A DNA stretch of 64,000 bases from NCBI GenBank assembly GCA_948146395.1, contig OX411544.1:88502132-88566131 (forward strand), read 5' to 3'. This stretch comes from Fragum whitleyi. Its lineage: Eukaryota > Mollusca > Bivalvia > Cardiida > Cardiidae. The notes below the pieces were generated by a model. That model was given only the letters and a program-made list of their open reading frames with translations, made no database searches and was not told where the DNA came from. Shown here piece after piece: positions 35,301 through 41,232 of this stretch. Position 1 is the stretch's first letter. The number at the start of each line of letters is the position of its first letter. A program made the position numbers and the translations under genes.

Positions 35301-36530
35301 TGCATTTAAGGCCCATTTTCACTTGAAATTCTTGGAATAACATCAACAAGGCAAATGAGAATGAAACTTTGTAAGTTACTTGGGTGAGATCTATTGGACT
35401 AAAAAAATTCAGGTGAGCGATTTAAGGCCATTCTAGTCCTCTTGTTATTTCTTCTAAGCAATTTGAGATACAATAGAATGTTGGTATCTCTATCTACCTA
35501 AGGTTAGGTGAAGGTAATCTCTCAAGGTCAGTGTCAATTATCATGGTAATTTTATTGAATTATTTGCATGTATTTATAGAGGAAAATCATTTGGTTCAAT
35601 TTCGAATATATTTATCCTTTAAACAATCAATTATTCTATTTCTTTAATACAAAAAGAAGAGACAAAATCATGTGAAAAATGTTGTGATTAAATATCTCAA
35701 GCATGTTAGTTTTCATGTTTTACATGGTACGGTGACAATGTCCTCAGTTTATTTTGCCTGTCTTAAATGATTTTAAATTCAAATACTCAATATATTGTGA
35801 GGAATGAAGGGAAAGCAGGGAAAATGTATCAAGACAGTAGGAATACCATTTTCGTAGTCTCACTGATTTAGCAGTGAAACTATCAAGGGATTATCTGCAA
35901 AAAAAATCTAGATAAGTCACCAGAAAGTCTTACAAACATATAGTTGGAACTCTGTTTCAATATTTCGGCTGTAAGCCTTTATCAAGAAATCAAAAATATA
36001 AATACAAGATTTATATTTTGATTTCTTGATAAAGGCTTACAGCCGAAATATTGAAACAGAGTACAACTATTTTGGATAATTATTTAGTTCCCTTAGGAAT
36101 ATTGTGAAAAATTATATACATGTAGTTGGGAAATTGGCTTTGCTGAAAAAAAAAGAGTGTGGGCCAGGGTTGAGCCAACTTGGATAAGTAGTTTTGAAAT
36201 TATTGGTTTACAAGACTATTGTGCTTATGTGCTCTTCTTTGGCTCAGTGTTTAGCAAATTGGCCTTGTTAACCTAAAATTTCAATTTTACTATTTCGAGT
36301 TATTTTCAACTAAGCCACAGTAGTAGACTTTTTGTTCGTTGGTAAAGCATCAGAGAATATTATGTTTTCTTTCATTACAGGATAAGCTGCTGTACCCTGC
36401 CCTATATGAAGTGCCAGGATCTGATATAACATGTGTGATAATTAACGAGGACTGTGTTATGAAAAAATCGCCACCAATCTACCGACGGGACCCAATAGAA
36501 AATCGTAAAACAGCAAAACTAACCACCTGA
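5335..36530 (+). CDS. CLPX: ClpX-like mitochondrial AAA+ protease unfoldase, 9-exon model
   Basis: ClpX is a hexameric AAA+ unfoldase that threads proteins into ClpP, or remodels them alone, in the mitochondrial matrix. The model joins 5335-5395, 20293-20369, 21785-21932, 24230-24403, 27702-27866, 29400-29638, 30538-30828, 34395-34487 and 36381-36530 into 465 codons plus stop. Every junction is GT-AG and phase-consistent. Motifs, by model residue: LDKYVIGQD near 51-59, Walker A GPTGSGKT 149-156 (split by an intron), pore loop GYEG 182-185, Walker B LDEVDK 213-218, sensor 1 [12 protein letters not shown], ClpP-contact VGF 290-292, arginine finger in PEFVGR 342-347, sensor 2 GARGL 408-412. Human CLPX is about 630 residues; the cysteine zinc ribbon is absent here. 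Exons 2-9 are secure. Exon 1 is a prediction, and an extra symmetrical upstream exon cannot be excluded. Confidence 0.9.
6217..6505 (-). mobile_element. tRNA-derived SINE with 14-bp target duplication
   Basis: The direct repeat TTCCCGGGTTAGAT flanks the element (6203-6216 and 6506-6519). It is itself a CCCGGG block of the host transposon, so the SINE is the younger insertion. On the minus strand the element starts with a tRNA-like head (6421-6504): box A-like TAGCGCAGTTGG, box B-like GGTTCGATCCC, and terminal stem GCCGCGGC pairing with GCCGCGGC. A body shared with the other copies follows, then a TCAAA-repeat tail. Confidence 0.88.
7290..7612 (+). repeat. imperfect tandem pair, about 163-bp period
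   Basis: TGTTGTTACGGCGTT at 7301 and TGTTGTTACGACGTT at 7464 open two diverged copies. Both run through GTCCAAAATT and end in a TTCATGTTCTGTC or TTCATATTCTGTC segment. The pair is in the CCCGGG-free core of the 3.6-kb element. It encodes nothing I recognise. Confidence 0.6.
9488..9661 (+). repeat. perfect 87-bp tandem duplication
   Basis: Two adjacent copies of an 87-bp unit (9488-9574, 9575-9661) read identically base for base. Being uncorrected by mutation, the duplication is either recent or an assembly artefact. Open frames on both strands simply repeat with the DNA. Confidence 0.95.
9850..10742 (+). repeat. 5' part of a split AGCTC-type repeat
   Basis: It begins near AGCACAACATGCTCAAGG, a decayed form of the type-1 5' hairpin. 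It continues with internal units of about 120 bp carrying phrases such as GAAACTTTGCCGAAATGTTTCTTGGGTGA and GGGCGTGGCAGGATGGGGCTTATTT in diverged copies. The matching 3' part resumes at 17216-17495, so the 6.5-kb block between them was inserted later. Confidence 0.7.
11190..13227. other. interior of the 6.5-kb insertion: degraded repeats, no gene
   Basis: No coding sequence is recognisable. A hairpin ATGCCCCC...GGGGGCAT closes a dispersed repeat near 11948-11976. Sequence at 12470-13220 with AAAAAGGGGCATA phrases resembles the interior of the type-2 AGCTC repeat that follows. Confidence 0.5.
13228..13528 (+). mobile_element. AGCTC-type element, type 2 (Helentron-like, 301 bp)
   Basis: It starts AGCTCGGCTGTTTTCGG after a T run, then a GTCGTC microsatellite (13277-13313). 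It ends with CAGCCGAGC (the reverse complement of the start), spacer GTAG, the hairpin GCACC...GGTGC and CTCTTGTT. No coding capacity. The asymmetric terminal inverted repeat plus 3' hairpin is the layout of non-autonomous Helentrons; the assignment is inference. Confidence 0.75.
14846..15819. repeat. element with CAGTGCTCTCAATAAG ends
   Basis: CAGTGCTCTCAATAAG at 14846 faces its perfect reverse complement ending at 15818. CAGTG termini are typical of hAT elements, but I find no 8-bp target duplication and no transposase. A 13-base G-run sits inside at 15397-15409. Confidence 0.6.
16783..16850 (-). repeat. short SINE fragment
   Basis: GATTGAATGGAGTTTTACAC and the following CGCTTTCAACA match the 3' end of the SINE family (minus-strand orientation). 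The rest is missing. Confidence 0.55.
17216..17495 (+). repeat. 3' part of the split AGCTC-type repeat
   Basis: It aligns with the 3' half of the copy at 34844-35445: CACCTCCTAAACC-like opening, GAAACTTTGCCAGAA, GGAATAACATC, and a terminal TTCAGGTGAG followed by a decayed hairpin. Together with 9850-10742 it makes one element interrupted by the 6.5-kb insertion. Confidence 0.7.
17517..18344 (+). mobile_element. AGCTC-type element, type-1 5' end with type-3 3' end
   Basis: It starts AGCTCACCTGAGCACAAAG with the usual GTCGTC-like tract and three internal units of about 180 bp (GGCAGACAGCTTTCAT, then ATCATCTAGTGGACC). The type-1 3' terminus is missing. Instead it ends AAGCCTGTGGAGC-TTTCTAGTT, the type-3 terminus without its hairpin. 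It is either a chimera or two abutting fragments. Confidence 0.7.
18451..18594. repeat. ATGAAGAGA MITE, copy 1
   Basis: ATGAAGAGAGTAT at the left is matched by ATACTCTCTTCAT at the right. An inner TTTCATGGAGGT / TTTCATAACTC pair is partly inverted. Copies 2 and 3 lie at 28703-28846 and 37994-38076. Confidence 0.75.
18975..19202. repeat. TTAA-flanked MITE with CCCTTT ends, copy 1
   Basis: TTAACCCTTT opens and AAAGGGTTAA closes the element. It is about 90% identical to 23918-24146. A further imperfect direct repeat, ATGGGTTAGCATGTTAA, flanks it (about 18958 and 19211), suggesting an earlier local duplication. Confidence 0.8.
19752..19998 (+). repeat. dispersed repeat, copy 1 (matches 28140-28370)
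   Basis: Shared blocks include AGCCTGTGCATCCGCA, TAGTAGATAGATAA, GTCTCAAAGTA and AGGTAACTTTATAT in the same order and orientation as at 28140-28370. It is non-coding and intronic. Confidence 0.65.
19999..20268. repeat. MITE with GTGACCCGTC ends next to exon 2
   Basis: GTGACCCGTCGCG at the left faces CGTGACGGGTCAC at the right. ATTT directly flanks both ends, a possible 4-bp target duplication. The element ends 24 bp before ClpX exon 2, so it reaches the area where the branch point of that intron should be. Confidence 0.8.
20293..20369 (+). CDS. CLPX: ClpX-like exon 2
   Basis: It is bounded by TTGCAG and GTTTGT, enters with two bases of a split codon and leaves in phase 0. It encodes [12 protein letters not shown], then [17 protein letters not shown] leads directly into the AAA+ start, as in bacterial ClpX (TPKEI). 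The region where the zinc ribbon would sit carries no cysteine pair. Confidence 0.85.
20380..20612 (+). repeat. AAGCAACC repeat, copy 1
   Basis: It shares GTTCTTATGTTG, AAGCAACCATTCTC and ACTGCTTTTTAACGG-like phrases with 47976-48300. It lies at the start of intron 2 and encodes nothing recognisable. Confidence 0.5.
20955..21030 (-). repeat. partial copy of the ATTGATAATT-palindrome repeat
   Basis: Read on the minus strand it matches the opening of the repeats at 550-905 and 31690-31985 (TTATAATTATACAAATATCC, then GTGATAACATCC). Confidence 0.55.
21296..21543. repeat. TTAA-flanked MITE, CTTGTCATGCTGA ends, copy 1
   Basis: TTAACTCTTGTCATGCTGAA opens and CAGTATGACAAGGGTTAA closes it. It shares its interior (CAATAGACAAACAT-like, ATGTGCAGTCTGAT, ACCACCTGTTT) with 29932-30186. 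Confidence 0.75.
21785..21932 (+). CDS. CLPX: ClpX-like exon 3
   Basis: It is bounded by TTTCAG and GTAAGT and encodes [20 protein letters not shown] and onward to KIFASP. The LDKYVIGQ helix and the HYKR segment are hallmark N-terminal parts of the ClpX AAA+ module. It ends with one base of a split codon. Confidence 0.95.
22120..22175. repeat. T-rich run followed by 18-base G-run
   Basis: Alternating T-runs end in 18 consecutive G within intron 3. See also 1053-1091 and 16439-16472. Confidence 0.9.
22340..22830. repeat. dispersed repeat carrying a CAGTGTCTAT element
   Basis: The outer repeat has AAGGGCCATAACTCTATCAAA and TTTATACCCCCC-type ends seen in other non-coding stretches here. Inside, CAGTGTCTATATTAGGA (22469) faces TCCTAGAATAGACACTG (ending 22665), an inverted-repeat element of 197 bp with G- and C-rich subterminal runs. 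Confidence 0.6.
22977..23770. other. intron 3 segment with inverted repeats
   Basis: AGGCGAGGGAGC near 23058 is inverted against GCTCCCCCGCCTA near 23692. A smaller foldback at about 23443-23530 pairs CATAGATCACGAGAAAAAAT with ATTTTTTCTCGAATAGTCTATG-like sequence. It is probably nested non-autonomous elements. No gene. Confidence 0.5.
23918..24146. repeat. TTAA-flanked MITE with CCCTTT ends, copy 2
   Basis: It is nearly identical in order and length to 18975-19202, including TTTTATGATTGAGAAA and ACAGGTCCAAAATTTTGTAA. The left flank is TCAA rather than TTAA, so one base of the site has changed. Confidence 0.8.
24230..24403 (+). CDS. CLPX: ClpX-like exon 4
   Basis: It is bounded by TTGTAG and GTCTGT. 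It encodes a variable linker with acidic and Thr-rich residues, then [12 protein letters not shown]. The intron cuts Walker A between Ser and Gly. Confidence 0.95.
24694..26334 (+). mobile_element. AGCTC-type element, type 1, with about 165-bp internal tandem repeats
   Basis: It starts AGCTCACCTGAGCACAATG and ends CAGGTGAGCGGACCT, hairpin AGGGCC-AAC-GGCCCT, then CTTGT. About seven diverged units of roughly 165 bp (GAGCCCTACAG, GGCATGGATGATCAGC, CACCAGGTGCGGAGCACC, GGGGGAGGGGGTAGTAC) fill 24945-26060. Open frames of 72 codons recur with the units and are not genes. It is in intron 4. Confidence 0.85.
26385..27655 (+). mobile_element. AGCTC-type element, type 1, full-length copy
   Basis: It starts AGCTCACCTGAGCACAAAG, then a GTCCGTCGTGCGTCG microsatellite (26436-26486), then units of about 180-190 bp. 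It ends CTCAGGTGAGC-GATCT-AGGACCATCTTGGTCCT-CTTGTT. It is very similar to 32398-33655 and in the same orientation. No protein is encoded. Confidence 0.88.
27702..27866 (+). CDS. CLPX: ClpX-like exon 5
   Basis: It is bounded by TTTCAG and GTAGGT. It completes Walker A (GKT) and encodes the pore-1 loop as TGYEGENVE, followed by a helix ending in RRCQH. Bacterial and human ClpX have GYVGED here. The phase on both sides matches the neighbours. Confidence 0.95.
28140..28370 (+). repeat. dispersed repeat, copy 2 (matches 19752-19998)
   Basis: Same ordered blocks as copy 1 in the same orientation, somewhat shorter. Intron 5. Confidence 0.6.
28703..28846. repeat. ATGAAGAGA MITE, copy 2
   Basis: ATGAAGAGAATAT opens and ATCTCTTCAT closes it; inner TTTCATGGAGG and TTTCATACCTC are inverted. 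Same family as 18451-18594 and 37994-38076. Confidence 0.75.
28884..29390 (+). pseudogene. decayed duplicate of ClpX exon 6
   Basis: TTGTAGGTATACTATAACTA and the bases to 28935 resemble the acceptor and first 45 bases of exon 6. 29342-29390 matches exon positions 29528-29576 at 44 of 49 bases. The second block still reads [16 protein letters not shown] against [16 protein letters not shown] and abuts the true acceptor. The middle of the exon is lost or replaced, partly by a hairpin element at 29134-29197. It is best explained as an old tandem duplication whose first copy has degenerated. Confidence 0.85.
29134..29197. repeat. perfect-arm hairpin element
   Basis: TAACATCG, AAACTACAGCTT, a three- to four-base loop, AAGCTGTAGTT and CGATGTT form a stem of about 25 bp with one mismatch. 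It lies within the decayed exon-6 duplicate, so it probably inserted there. Confidence 0.75.
29400..29638 (+). CDS. CLPX: ClpX-like exon 6
   Basis: It is bounded by TTGTAG and GTTTGT. It encodes Walker B in [11 protein letters not shown], the [20 protein letters not shown] helix, and sensor 1 in [12 protein letters not shown]. Between them, where bacterial ClpX has the RKH loop and human has SRK, this protein has [11 protein letters not shown]. It ends in phase 0. Confidence 0.97.
29932..30186. repeat. TTAA-flanked MITE, CTTGTCATGCTGA ends, copy 2
   Basis: TTAAACCCTTGTCATGCTGA opens and GAGGACAAGGGTTAA closes it. The interior matches 21296-21543. Intron 6. Confidence 0.75.
30207..30480 (+). 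repeat. dispersed repeat starting TTATGCCCC (matches 48735-48990)
   Basis: It opens with ATGCCCCGCTTC facing GAAGAGGGGGTAT. It shares TTTTGTCCGGAGCA, GTATGCAAGCTAGAATCA and AACCATAACTCT with 48735-48990. Non-coding. Confidence 0.65.
30538..30828 (+). CDS. CLPX: ClpX-like exon 7
   Basis: It is bounded by TTTCAG and GTAAGT: 97 codons, phase 0 on both sides. It encodes the ClpP-contact tripeptide as VGF (IGF in E. coli, LGF in human), a variable Ser/Asn-rich insert, and [19 protein letters not shown] carrying the arginine finger. Confidence 0.97.
30875..31177. repeat. inverted-repeat element, copy 1 (matches 38635-38942)
   Basis: A central hairpin, TCCTCTAAACAATCAT facing ATGATTGTTTAGAGGA at 30999-31034, is flanked by AATTTGAGGT and ATCTCAAATT. 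The outer ends (ACAGTATCTCC and TATTAGAGGAAATATGG) are decayed inverted repeats. Intron 7. Confidence 0.7.
31690..31985 (+). repeat. dispersed repeat with ATTGATAATT palindrome (copy 2)
   Basis: Matches 550-905 in order and orientation, including AAAAAATATCTAAC, the ATTGATAATTGTC palindrome around GAGCCTCGACAATTATCAAT, and CCAACCTCG. Intron 7. Confidence 0.75.
32398..33655 (+). mobile_element. AGCTC-type element, type 1, second full-length copy
   Basis: Nearly the same sequence and length as 26385-27655. It starts AGCTCACCTGAGCACAAAG and ends AGGACCATCTTGGTCCTCTTGT. Intron 7. The two same-orientation copies inside one gene could recombine and delete exons 5-7. Confidence 0.88.
33693..34306. 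mobile_element. 614-bp element with CTGTAAACGG ends and TA borders
   Basis: TA-CTGTAAACGG at the left mirrors CCGTTTACAG-TA at the right. The subterminal parts carry repeated TTGGCGG words facing inward in opposite orientation. TA borders fit a Tc1/mariner-like non-autonomous element, by inference. A smaller hairpin element sits inside at about 34006-34085. Confidence 0.75.
34006..34085. repeat. short hairpin family (four copies)
   Basis: ACTATTGTAAGTG faces CACTTACAATAGT after GATCAGTGCA. Related hairpins lie at 34640-34712 (CAGTTGTAACTGCC / GGCAGTTACAGCTG), 37190-37250 (CAACACTCTTTT / AAAAGTGTTATGGTGACCCC) and 38949-39037. The stem sequence differs between copies while pairing is kept. Confidence 0.6.
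34395..34487 (+). CDS. CLPX: ClpX-like exon 8
   Basis: It is bounded by TTTCAG and GTAAGA: 31 codons encoding [20 protein letters not shown] then [11 protein letters not shown]. Sensor 2 arginine is kept in GARGL. Confidence 0.97.
34844..35445 (+). mobile_element. AGCTC-type element, diverged copy
   Basis: It starts AGCTCTCCTGAGCACAGCAT and ends TTCAGGTGAGCGATTTA, a decayed hairpin and CCTCTTGTT. The interior differs from the other type-1 copies and matches the split element (9850-10742 plus 17216-17495). Intron 8. Confidence 0.75.
35950..36061. repeat. long near-perfect hairpin in intron 8
   Basis: A left arm of about 54 bases (35950-36003) meets its reverse complement (36009-36061) across a 5-base loop with a single bulge. 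The core is TTTCGGCTGTAAGCCTTTATC. A transcript would fold into a very stable double-stranded stem 320 bp before the last exon. Confidence 0.9.
36381..36530 (+). CDS. CLPX: ClpX-like exon 9 (last coding exon)
   Basis: Acceptor TTACAG; 49 codons and TGA. It encodes [20 protein letters not shown] then INEDCVMKK and a basic tail. The YEVPGSD segment matches human FEVPNSD at the C-terminal small domain. Confidence 0.96.
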   Translation, partial: DKLLYPALYEVPGSDITCVIINEDCVMKKSPPIYRRDPIENRKTAKLTT

Positions 36531-36816
36531 TGATCTCTATGAGACGATATGAAGGGGCGTGTTTTACTAAATGTCTTGCGATCTTTTTTTATGAAAGTCA
36601 AAAATTTAAGTGGCTTCTACAGAAGTAATTGAATATTTGATTCTGCCATGCATCATATCATTGGAATTGTCTTCTAAAGACAATTCCAATGAGATATTGC
36701 AAAACAGAATCTAAAAATGAATAAAAGCACCAGGTATAACACTGATTTTACGATTAATTTTTCCGTAAGAAGCTGAGTAAAACATGCCCCTGTAGATGAG
36801 ATACAGTATGACTGAT
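36531..36816 (+). other. 3' untranslated region and flank of the ClpX-like gene
   Basis: The first AATAAA after the stop is at 36720-36725, a candidate poly(A) signal. A perfect 16-bp hairpin precedes it at 36658-36692. The true 3' end could lie further on (another AATAAA at 37655-37660). Confidence 0.5.
36658..36692 (+). repeat. perfect 16-bp hairpin in the likely 3' UTR
   Basis: TCATTGGAATTGTCTT and AAGACAATTCCAATGA are separated by three bases. It lies 130 bp after the stop codon and just before the first AATAAA. Confidence 0.85.
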
Positions 36817-37096
36817 TTGTTTGTTTGTTTGAATGAGTTTTACGCCGTTTTCAACAATTTCGCAGTTATATCGCGGCGGCCGAAGCACCTAACAATGGCT
36901 TCCTGGTATTTCTTTCACCTGTACTACCATTACACCCTTTCCTAGCCTCCGACTGCTATCTCGCATAGGTTTATGATTATCTACCCATTGGTGAGAGACA
37001 AACGTCGGAAAGGATATTTGCCGCCACTGGGGATCCAACCCACGACTTCCAGATTGGAAGACTTATGCCTAACCAACTGCGCTATGGTGGCGGCGG
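36817..37096 (-). mobile_element. tRNA-derived SINE with 15-bp target duplication
   Basis: TACAGTATGACTGAT flanks it on both sides (36802-36816, 37097-37111). The minus-strand head (37020-37094) has TAGCGCAGTTGG (box A-like), GGGTTGGATCCCC (box B-like) and stem GCCGCCAC / GTGGCGGC. The tail is a CAAA repeat. The body matches 6217-6505. Confidence 0.9.
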
Positions 37097-37993
37097 TACA
37101 GTATGACTGATATAAATGGCAAGATTAAATCTAACAGTAAATTGAGCATAAACATGCAGAAAGATCTAGTAAAGTGTGTATATCGAGGGGTCAGTGCAAC
37201 ACTCTTTTAATCTTTATAGGCACTTGCAAAAGTGTTATGGTGACCCCTGAAAATGTGAGTTAAAAAAATTAGAAACTATGACAATTTGATTTTTCAGGTT
37301 TTATGAGCTAGAAAAATTTATAAATTTAATGTTTCCACATTCAAACTCATATCGTCGCTGTTATTCTAAATTCTCATAACAACAGCTTGATCTAAGCTGA
37401 AGATAGGAGGTTTTGGAATTACAGCGATGATAAATTGTGATCAGCAGAAAGTGTTTCACTCATTTACTACTGTTTTAATGCATTCCCTTGACATATAAAA
37501 GAAATCTAGTGCTTAAAAGAGAATTTACTTGAGACAAGCAATTTCTCTTTTTATTAAGATCATTTTAATATCTAACCTATTTTAACCTCTTTTAACAGAT
37601 TTCTTTTCAATACTTTTCTGCAATTTTTTTACTGTTATAAGGCCTATTTAGAAAAATAAATCTTATGAATAAGAAATTAAAAGCCAATTTCAAAGCCATG
37701 CTGGGAATGGCTTTGAAATCAAAGAAACTTTTGTATGTCAAACCAGAGAGCCACTATTATATTTAGTTGATACTACATTGTTTTAATATGACTCCTTAAG
37801 TAAATAATTTAATATAATTGGTTTCCATCATTTAAGCACTCTGATTGGCTGAGAGATTGGTTTTATTCCTCAATGAAAGCAATTTTGAGTACACTGTTAT
37901 TTTTTCGGTTGCATGAAAAGTAGTTTCCCAAGAAATTTGTCTTATGATGGAGAAATTTTTCCATTTTGGCATCATGGTATTAAATTATAAGTT

Positions 37994-38076
37994 ATGAAGA
38001 GAATATAGCCTATTTTTACAGTGTGATTAGGTTAAAAGTTTCATACCTCCATGAAATTGAAAATTAATCTCTTCAT
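37994..38076. repeat. ATGAAGAGA MITE, copy 3 (short)
   Basis: ATGAAGAGAATAT opens, ATCTCTTCAT closes, with AGTGTGATTAGG and TTTCATACCTCCATGAAA inside as in copy 2. About 60 bp shorter than the others. Confidence 0.7.
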
Positions 38077-38634
38077 CTTTTAAATGAACTGGAGTTTTAG
38101 TATATAGTTTATGAGGAGCTACTTTTTTTGAGGGCACTCTTATTCAAAGTAATTTTATGATATATATGAGGGTAAATGTTGATCTCTGACAGCTATACAT
38201 ATCAAATGTTGAGGAGCTGATTTCCTTTCTCCATTAAGGAAAATAAAAACCTTTTAAAATATTATGTTAAAAGTCAACATATTTTTTATCTACCCTGGTA
38301 AGATAGTTTTGTTATTTTCAACAAAGGTTGATTATTCATATTGCTTTTAAGTTGTTGTTTTTGTAAGCTCAAGTGAAGTTTCATTTTATTCTTTTACCTT
38401 TTATAGCTATGAAGTTTTTGTTAATTTTATTGTATATTTTCTTTAAAAGTCAAGATCATATTTTTTATAATAATGGCTCTTTGTATACCTTTCAAAAATC
38501 CATACCTTTACCAAGAATTGCATGCTTGCTGCAAGAAACAACAAATCAATGTTTGGGGAAAAAAGTAGAATTCTAATCTAATATAAGTTTTAAGCAAGGT
38601 CACTCTTTCTTTGACACCATTAGTTTCTTATTAC

Positions 38635-38942
38635 TGTATTTCTCCTAATAAACTCTCCCAGGAGCTATACATAACATGGTCCTGAAGCCTTTATTTCCTA
38701 TGCATTTTCTGATGTAAAAAATAATTAAATTGATGTCTTTGTATCCAAATTCCCTTTAATTTTAGGTGAATTGCATCTAAACAAACATCTATATGATTGT
38801 TTAGAGGAACTTCATCTCAAATTAGAGAAGCCTCAAAAAGTTCCTAAAATTTAGGTATTTTAAGTGGGTTTTCTAAATAAAAATTGTAGGGGTGCTATTA
38901 GGGAAGGCACTTTTATTAGAGGAAATATGGTATATTTCAATA
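38635..38942. repeat. inverted-repeat element, copy 2 (matches 30875-31177)
   Basis: TACTGTATTTCTCCTAATAA opens; TTTATTAGAGGAAATATGGTA closes. The central hairpin is weaker than in copy 1. Confidence 0.65.
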
Positions 38943-40697
38943 CTCCCGATGTCTAATTCATCGAGGGGTCCATGCAGGACAGAAGTCTACTGTCAGTACA
39001 ATGTACAGACATTTACAACTGTCTTTTGTTAACCCATCTTTTTTATCATAATTTTTCTGTCCAATATGACACCTACTTTTCTTTGATTCAATTAATAGCC
39101 TATTCATCTCTATGTATTCATTCTACCTACATCAATTAAGGAAGAAACAGTTTAATGCGGAATTTTTAGCTCCACTGGCTGAAAGCCACTAGGGCTATTG
39201 TCATGGCGTTGTGTCTGTAGTGCGTCCGTCCGTACGTGCCTGCGGTCGTAAACTTTTTCTTTAAAAATCTTCTCCTCAGAAACTAATGGATGAATTTCAA
39301 CCAAACTTCACAGGAATGATCCTTGGGTGACCCTCTTTCAAAGTTGTTCAAGAAATTTTGATCCAATGAAAAAGATGGATTTAATGGGCGTGGCTAATTT
39401 CCAAATATGGTAATAAGTGAGTCTTCTCATATTCTAATTGATGGATACCAACTAAATTTTACATGAATAATCCTTGGTGGACCCTTTATCAGTGTACCAA
39501 AAATTATTGTGATCGGATGAAAAATACGCATTTTATGGGCGGAGGTCATTTCTCTATATGTTATATAGTGGAAACTTTGAAAATCATTTTCTCAGAATGT
39601 AATTGATGGATATCAACCAAATTTCACTGGAATGATTCTTGAGTGAAGATTTATCAGTCTGCCAAAAATTATTGTGATCGGATGAAAAATATGTATTTTA
39701 TGGGCGGAGGTCATTTTTCTATATGTTATATAGTGGCATTTTTGAAAATCGTTTCAACATCAGTAGAACCCAAAATATTGATATATCCTGGTTATCCCCT
39801 GATTTTCAATCACTTTCAGTAGTATTTGAGCATCTAATATCCGACATGTTTTCGGTATCACAAATCGTATGGGGTCAGCCTTTCCAAGTATTGAAGAGAT
39901 AGTGTCTTATCAATCCTTGTATATGCTGTATCCGTTTATTTCTGTCTGATGTTGTGGGTACTTGCAGCATGTATATTTCTTTCGTGTATTCCTGTTTTTC
40001 CTAAGAATTATTCACTCCTATGTATTGGGGTCAGTCTGTACATGTATTTCTGAGGCAGCTACTGTAAGAAATCCCTGTGCATACTGTGTTTATCTGTTAC
40101 AAGCCCAGTGTTGTAGGTACTAGAATACACGGAATAGATCATATGCTGTAGACCCAGATCAGAGCTGTTGGTCTACATGCACAATAAAACACTTCGTGCA
40201 ACTAGATCTTGTAGATTTCTTAGGGTATTCAGGTCGTTTGAAGACTTTTAGTCCATTTTTGCTTGATCGGGAATGCCGGAATCCATCATTTCCATGCACA
40301 GCTCCCGGTCCGATTTTGACAGTCGATTTTTCATTTATTTATTTTCTGCAATGCAAGACAACTAATGCATATCGTTTTCTGAGCATTATACTTAACTTAG
40401 AAATCGCTGCCGAGGTCTGACACTCGCTAGTTCTTGCATTTTTCGTCAAAGGTCGATCTAATCTTGCAGCATGTTTTCTATTTTTACCGGATATTGAGTG
40501 GATTCGGTGACCCGTAAAAGTTGCATTACGTGTACAAAGTTTGTTTATATCACATGATCGTCAAGGTCAATTTCACTATTATTTATAGTAACCACGTTTT
40601 AGGGGTTTTGACAGCTTCTTTTCACTAAATATTTGATTTTTCTAAGGAGGTTAGTTCCTTAATTTAGAGAAAGCCGTCAGAACCGTTTCAGAGTCTT

Positions 40698-40810
40698 CTA
40701 GGGTGACCAACGACGTCGTGACCCGTTTTTTGGGTCGCGACCAATTTTTTTGGCCGTACGACCAACTTTTTTGGTCATGACCAACGTCGTGACCAATATT
40801 TTTGGTCGCA
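40698..40810 (+). promoter_or_regulatory. dyad cluster in U3
   Basis: Five or more GACCAA and TTTGGTC half-sites alternate with T-runs (CGACCAACTTTTTTGGTC and similar) and CGTCG/GTCGTG words. They stop about 15 bp before the TATA box. The arrangement suggests transcription-factor sites or a structured RNA/DNA element. The same block is in the 3' LTR at 46754-46866. Confidence 0.7.
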
Positions 40811-40823
40811 CGCGCTCGCATGA

Positions 40824-40830
40824 TATAAAT
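40824..40830 (+). promoter_or_regulatory. TATA box of the 5' LTR
   Basis: TATAAATAGG lies just after the dyad cluster; an initiator-like CTCAGTCCG follows about 30 bp downstream (near 40855). Confidence 0.65.
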
Positions 40831-41184
40831 AGGCCGCGTTCCTTTGGTCACCAGCTCAGTCCGATCTCGAGGGTTAGGGAACTAACATTACGTCGCTATT
40901 CTGCTTCACTCTACCAAATTTAGGAATTTATTGATAGAATTGTATTGAAAACGTTGTAACTACAGTAAAGAAATAATAATTGTCGCGTAGACTGAAATTT
41001 AAATGGTCGTTTTCGTCATTCTTTGAATTCCTTTACTGACTGAGCTCACTTTTGGCAGCGGCAACCCTCGAGCGACGTGTTGCATTTAAATCTGCAACTT
41101 TCAACAGATAGAGAGATAGAGAGATAGTAAGAGGCTGGTGAGAGAGAGAACCGACCCTGTCCCCTGACTCGTTACATAATTTTG

Positions 41185-41202
41185 TGGTGGCAGAGGTGTG
41201 GG
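41185..41202 (+). other. likely primer-binding site
   Basis: TGGTGGCAGAGGTGTGGG begins 8 bases after the 5' LTR. It starts TGG, the complement of a tRNA CCA end. The tRNA is not identified. Confidence 0.5.
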
Positions 41203-41232
41203 ATTTAATATCCCTGGAGAAAAGAACCAGAG

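Larger units (their letters stand above)
37112..39167. other. intergenic stretch with short repeats, no gene
   Basis: No coding sequence is recognisable. It contains hairpin-family copies (37190-37250, 38949-39037), the third ATGAAGAGA MITE, and the second copy of the 300-bp inverted-repeat element. Confidence 0.6.
39779..41176 (+). repeat. 5' LTR
   Basis: 1398 bp, TGATATATCC to CTCGTTACA. U3 contains the GACCAA/TTGGTC dyad cluster and TATA box listed separately. The short open frames inside both LTRs are identical and probably incidental. Confidence 0.95.

Noticed and set aside
40196..40420. 74-codon frame present in both LTRs
   Set aside because: Identity follows from LTR identity. It lies upstream of the likely TATA box and has no recognisable motif.
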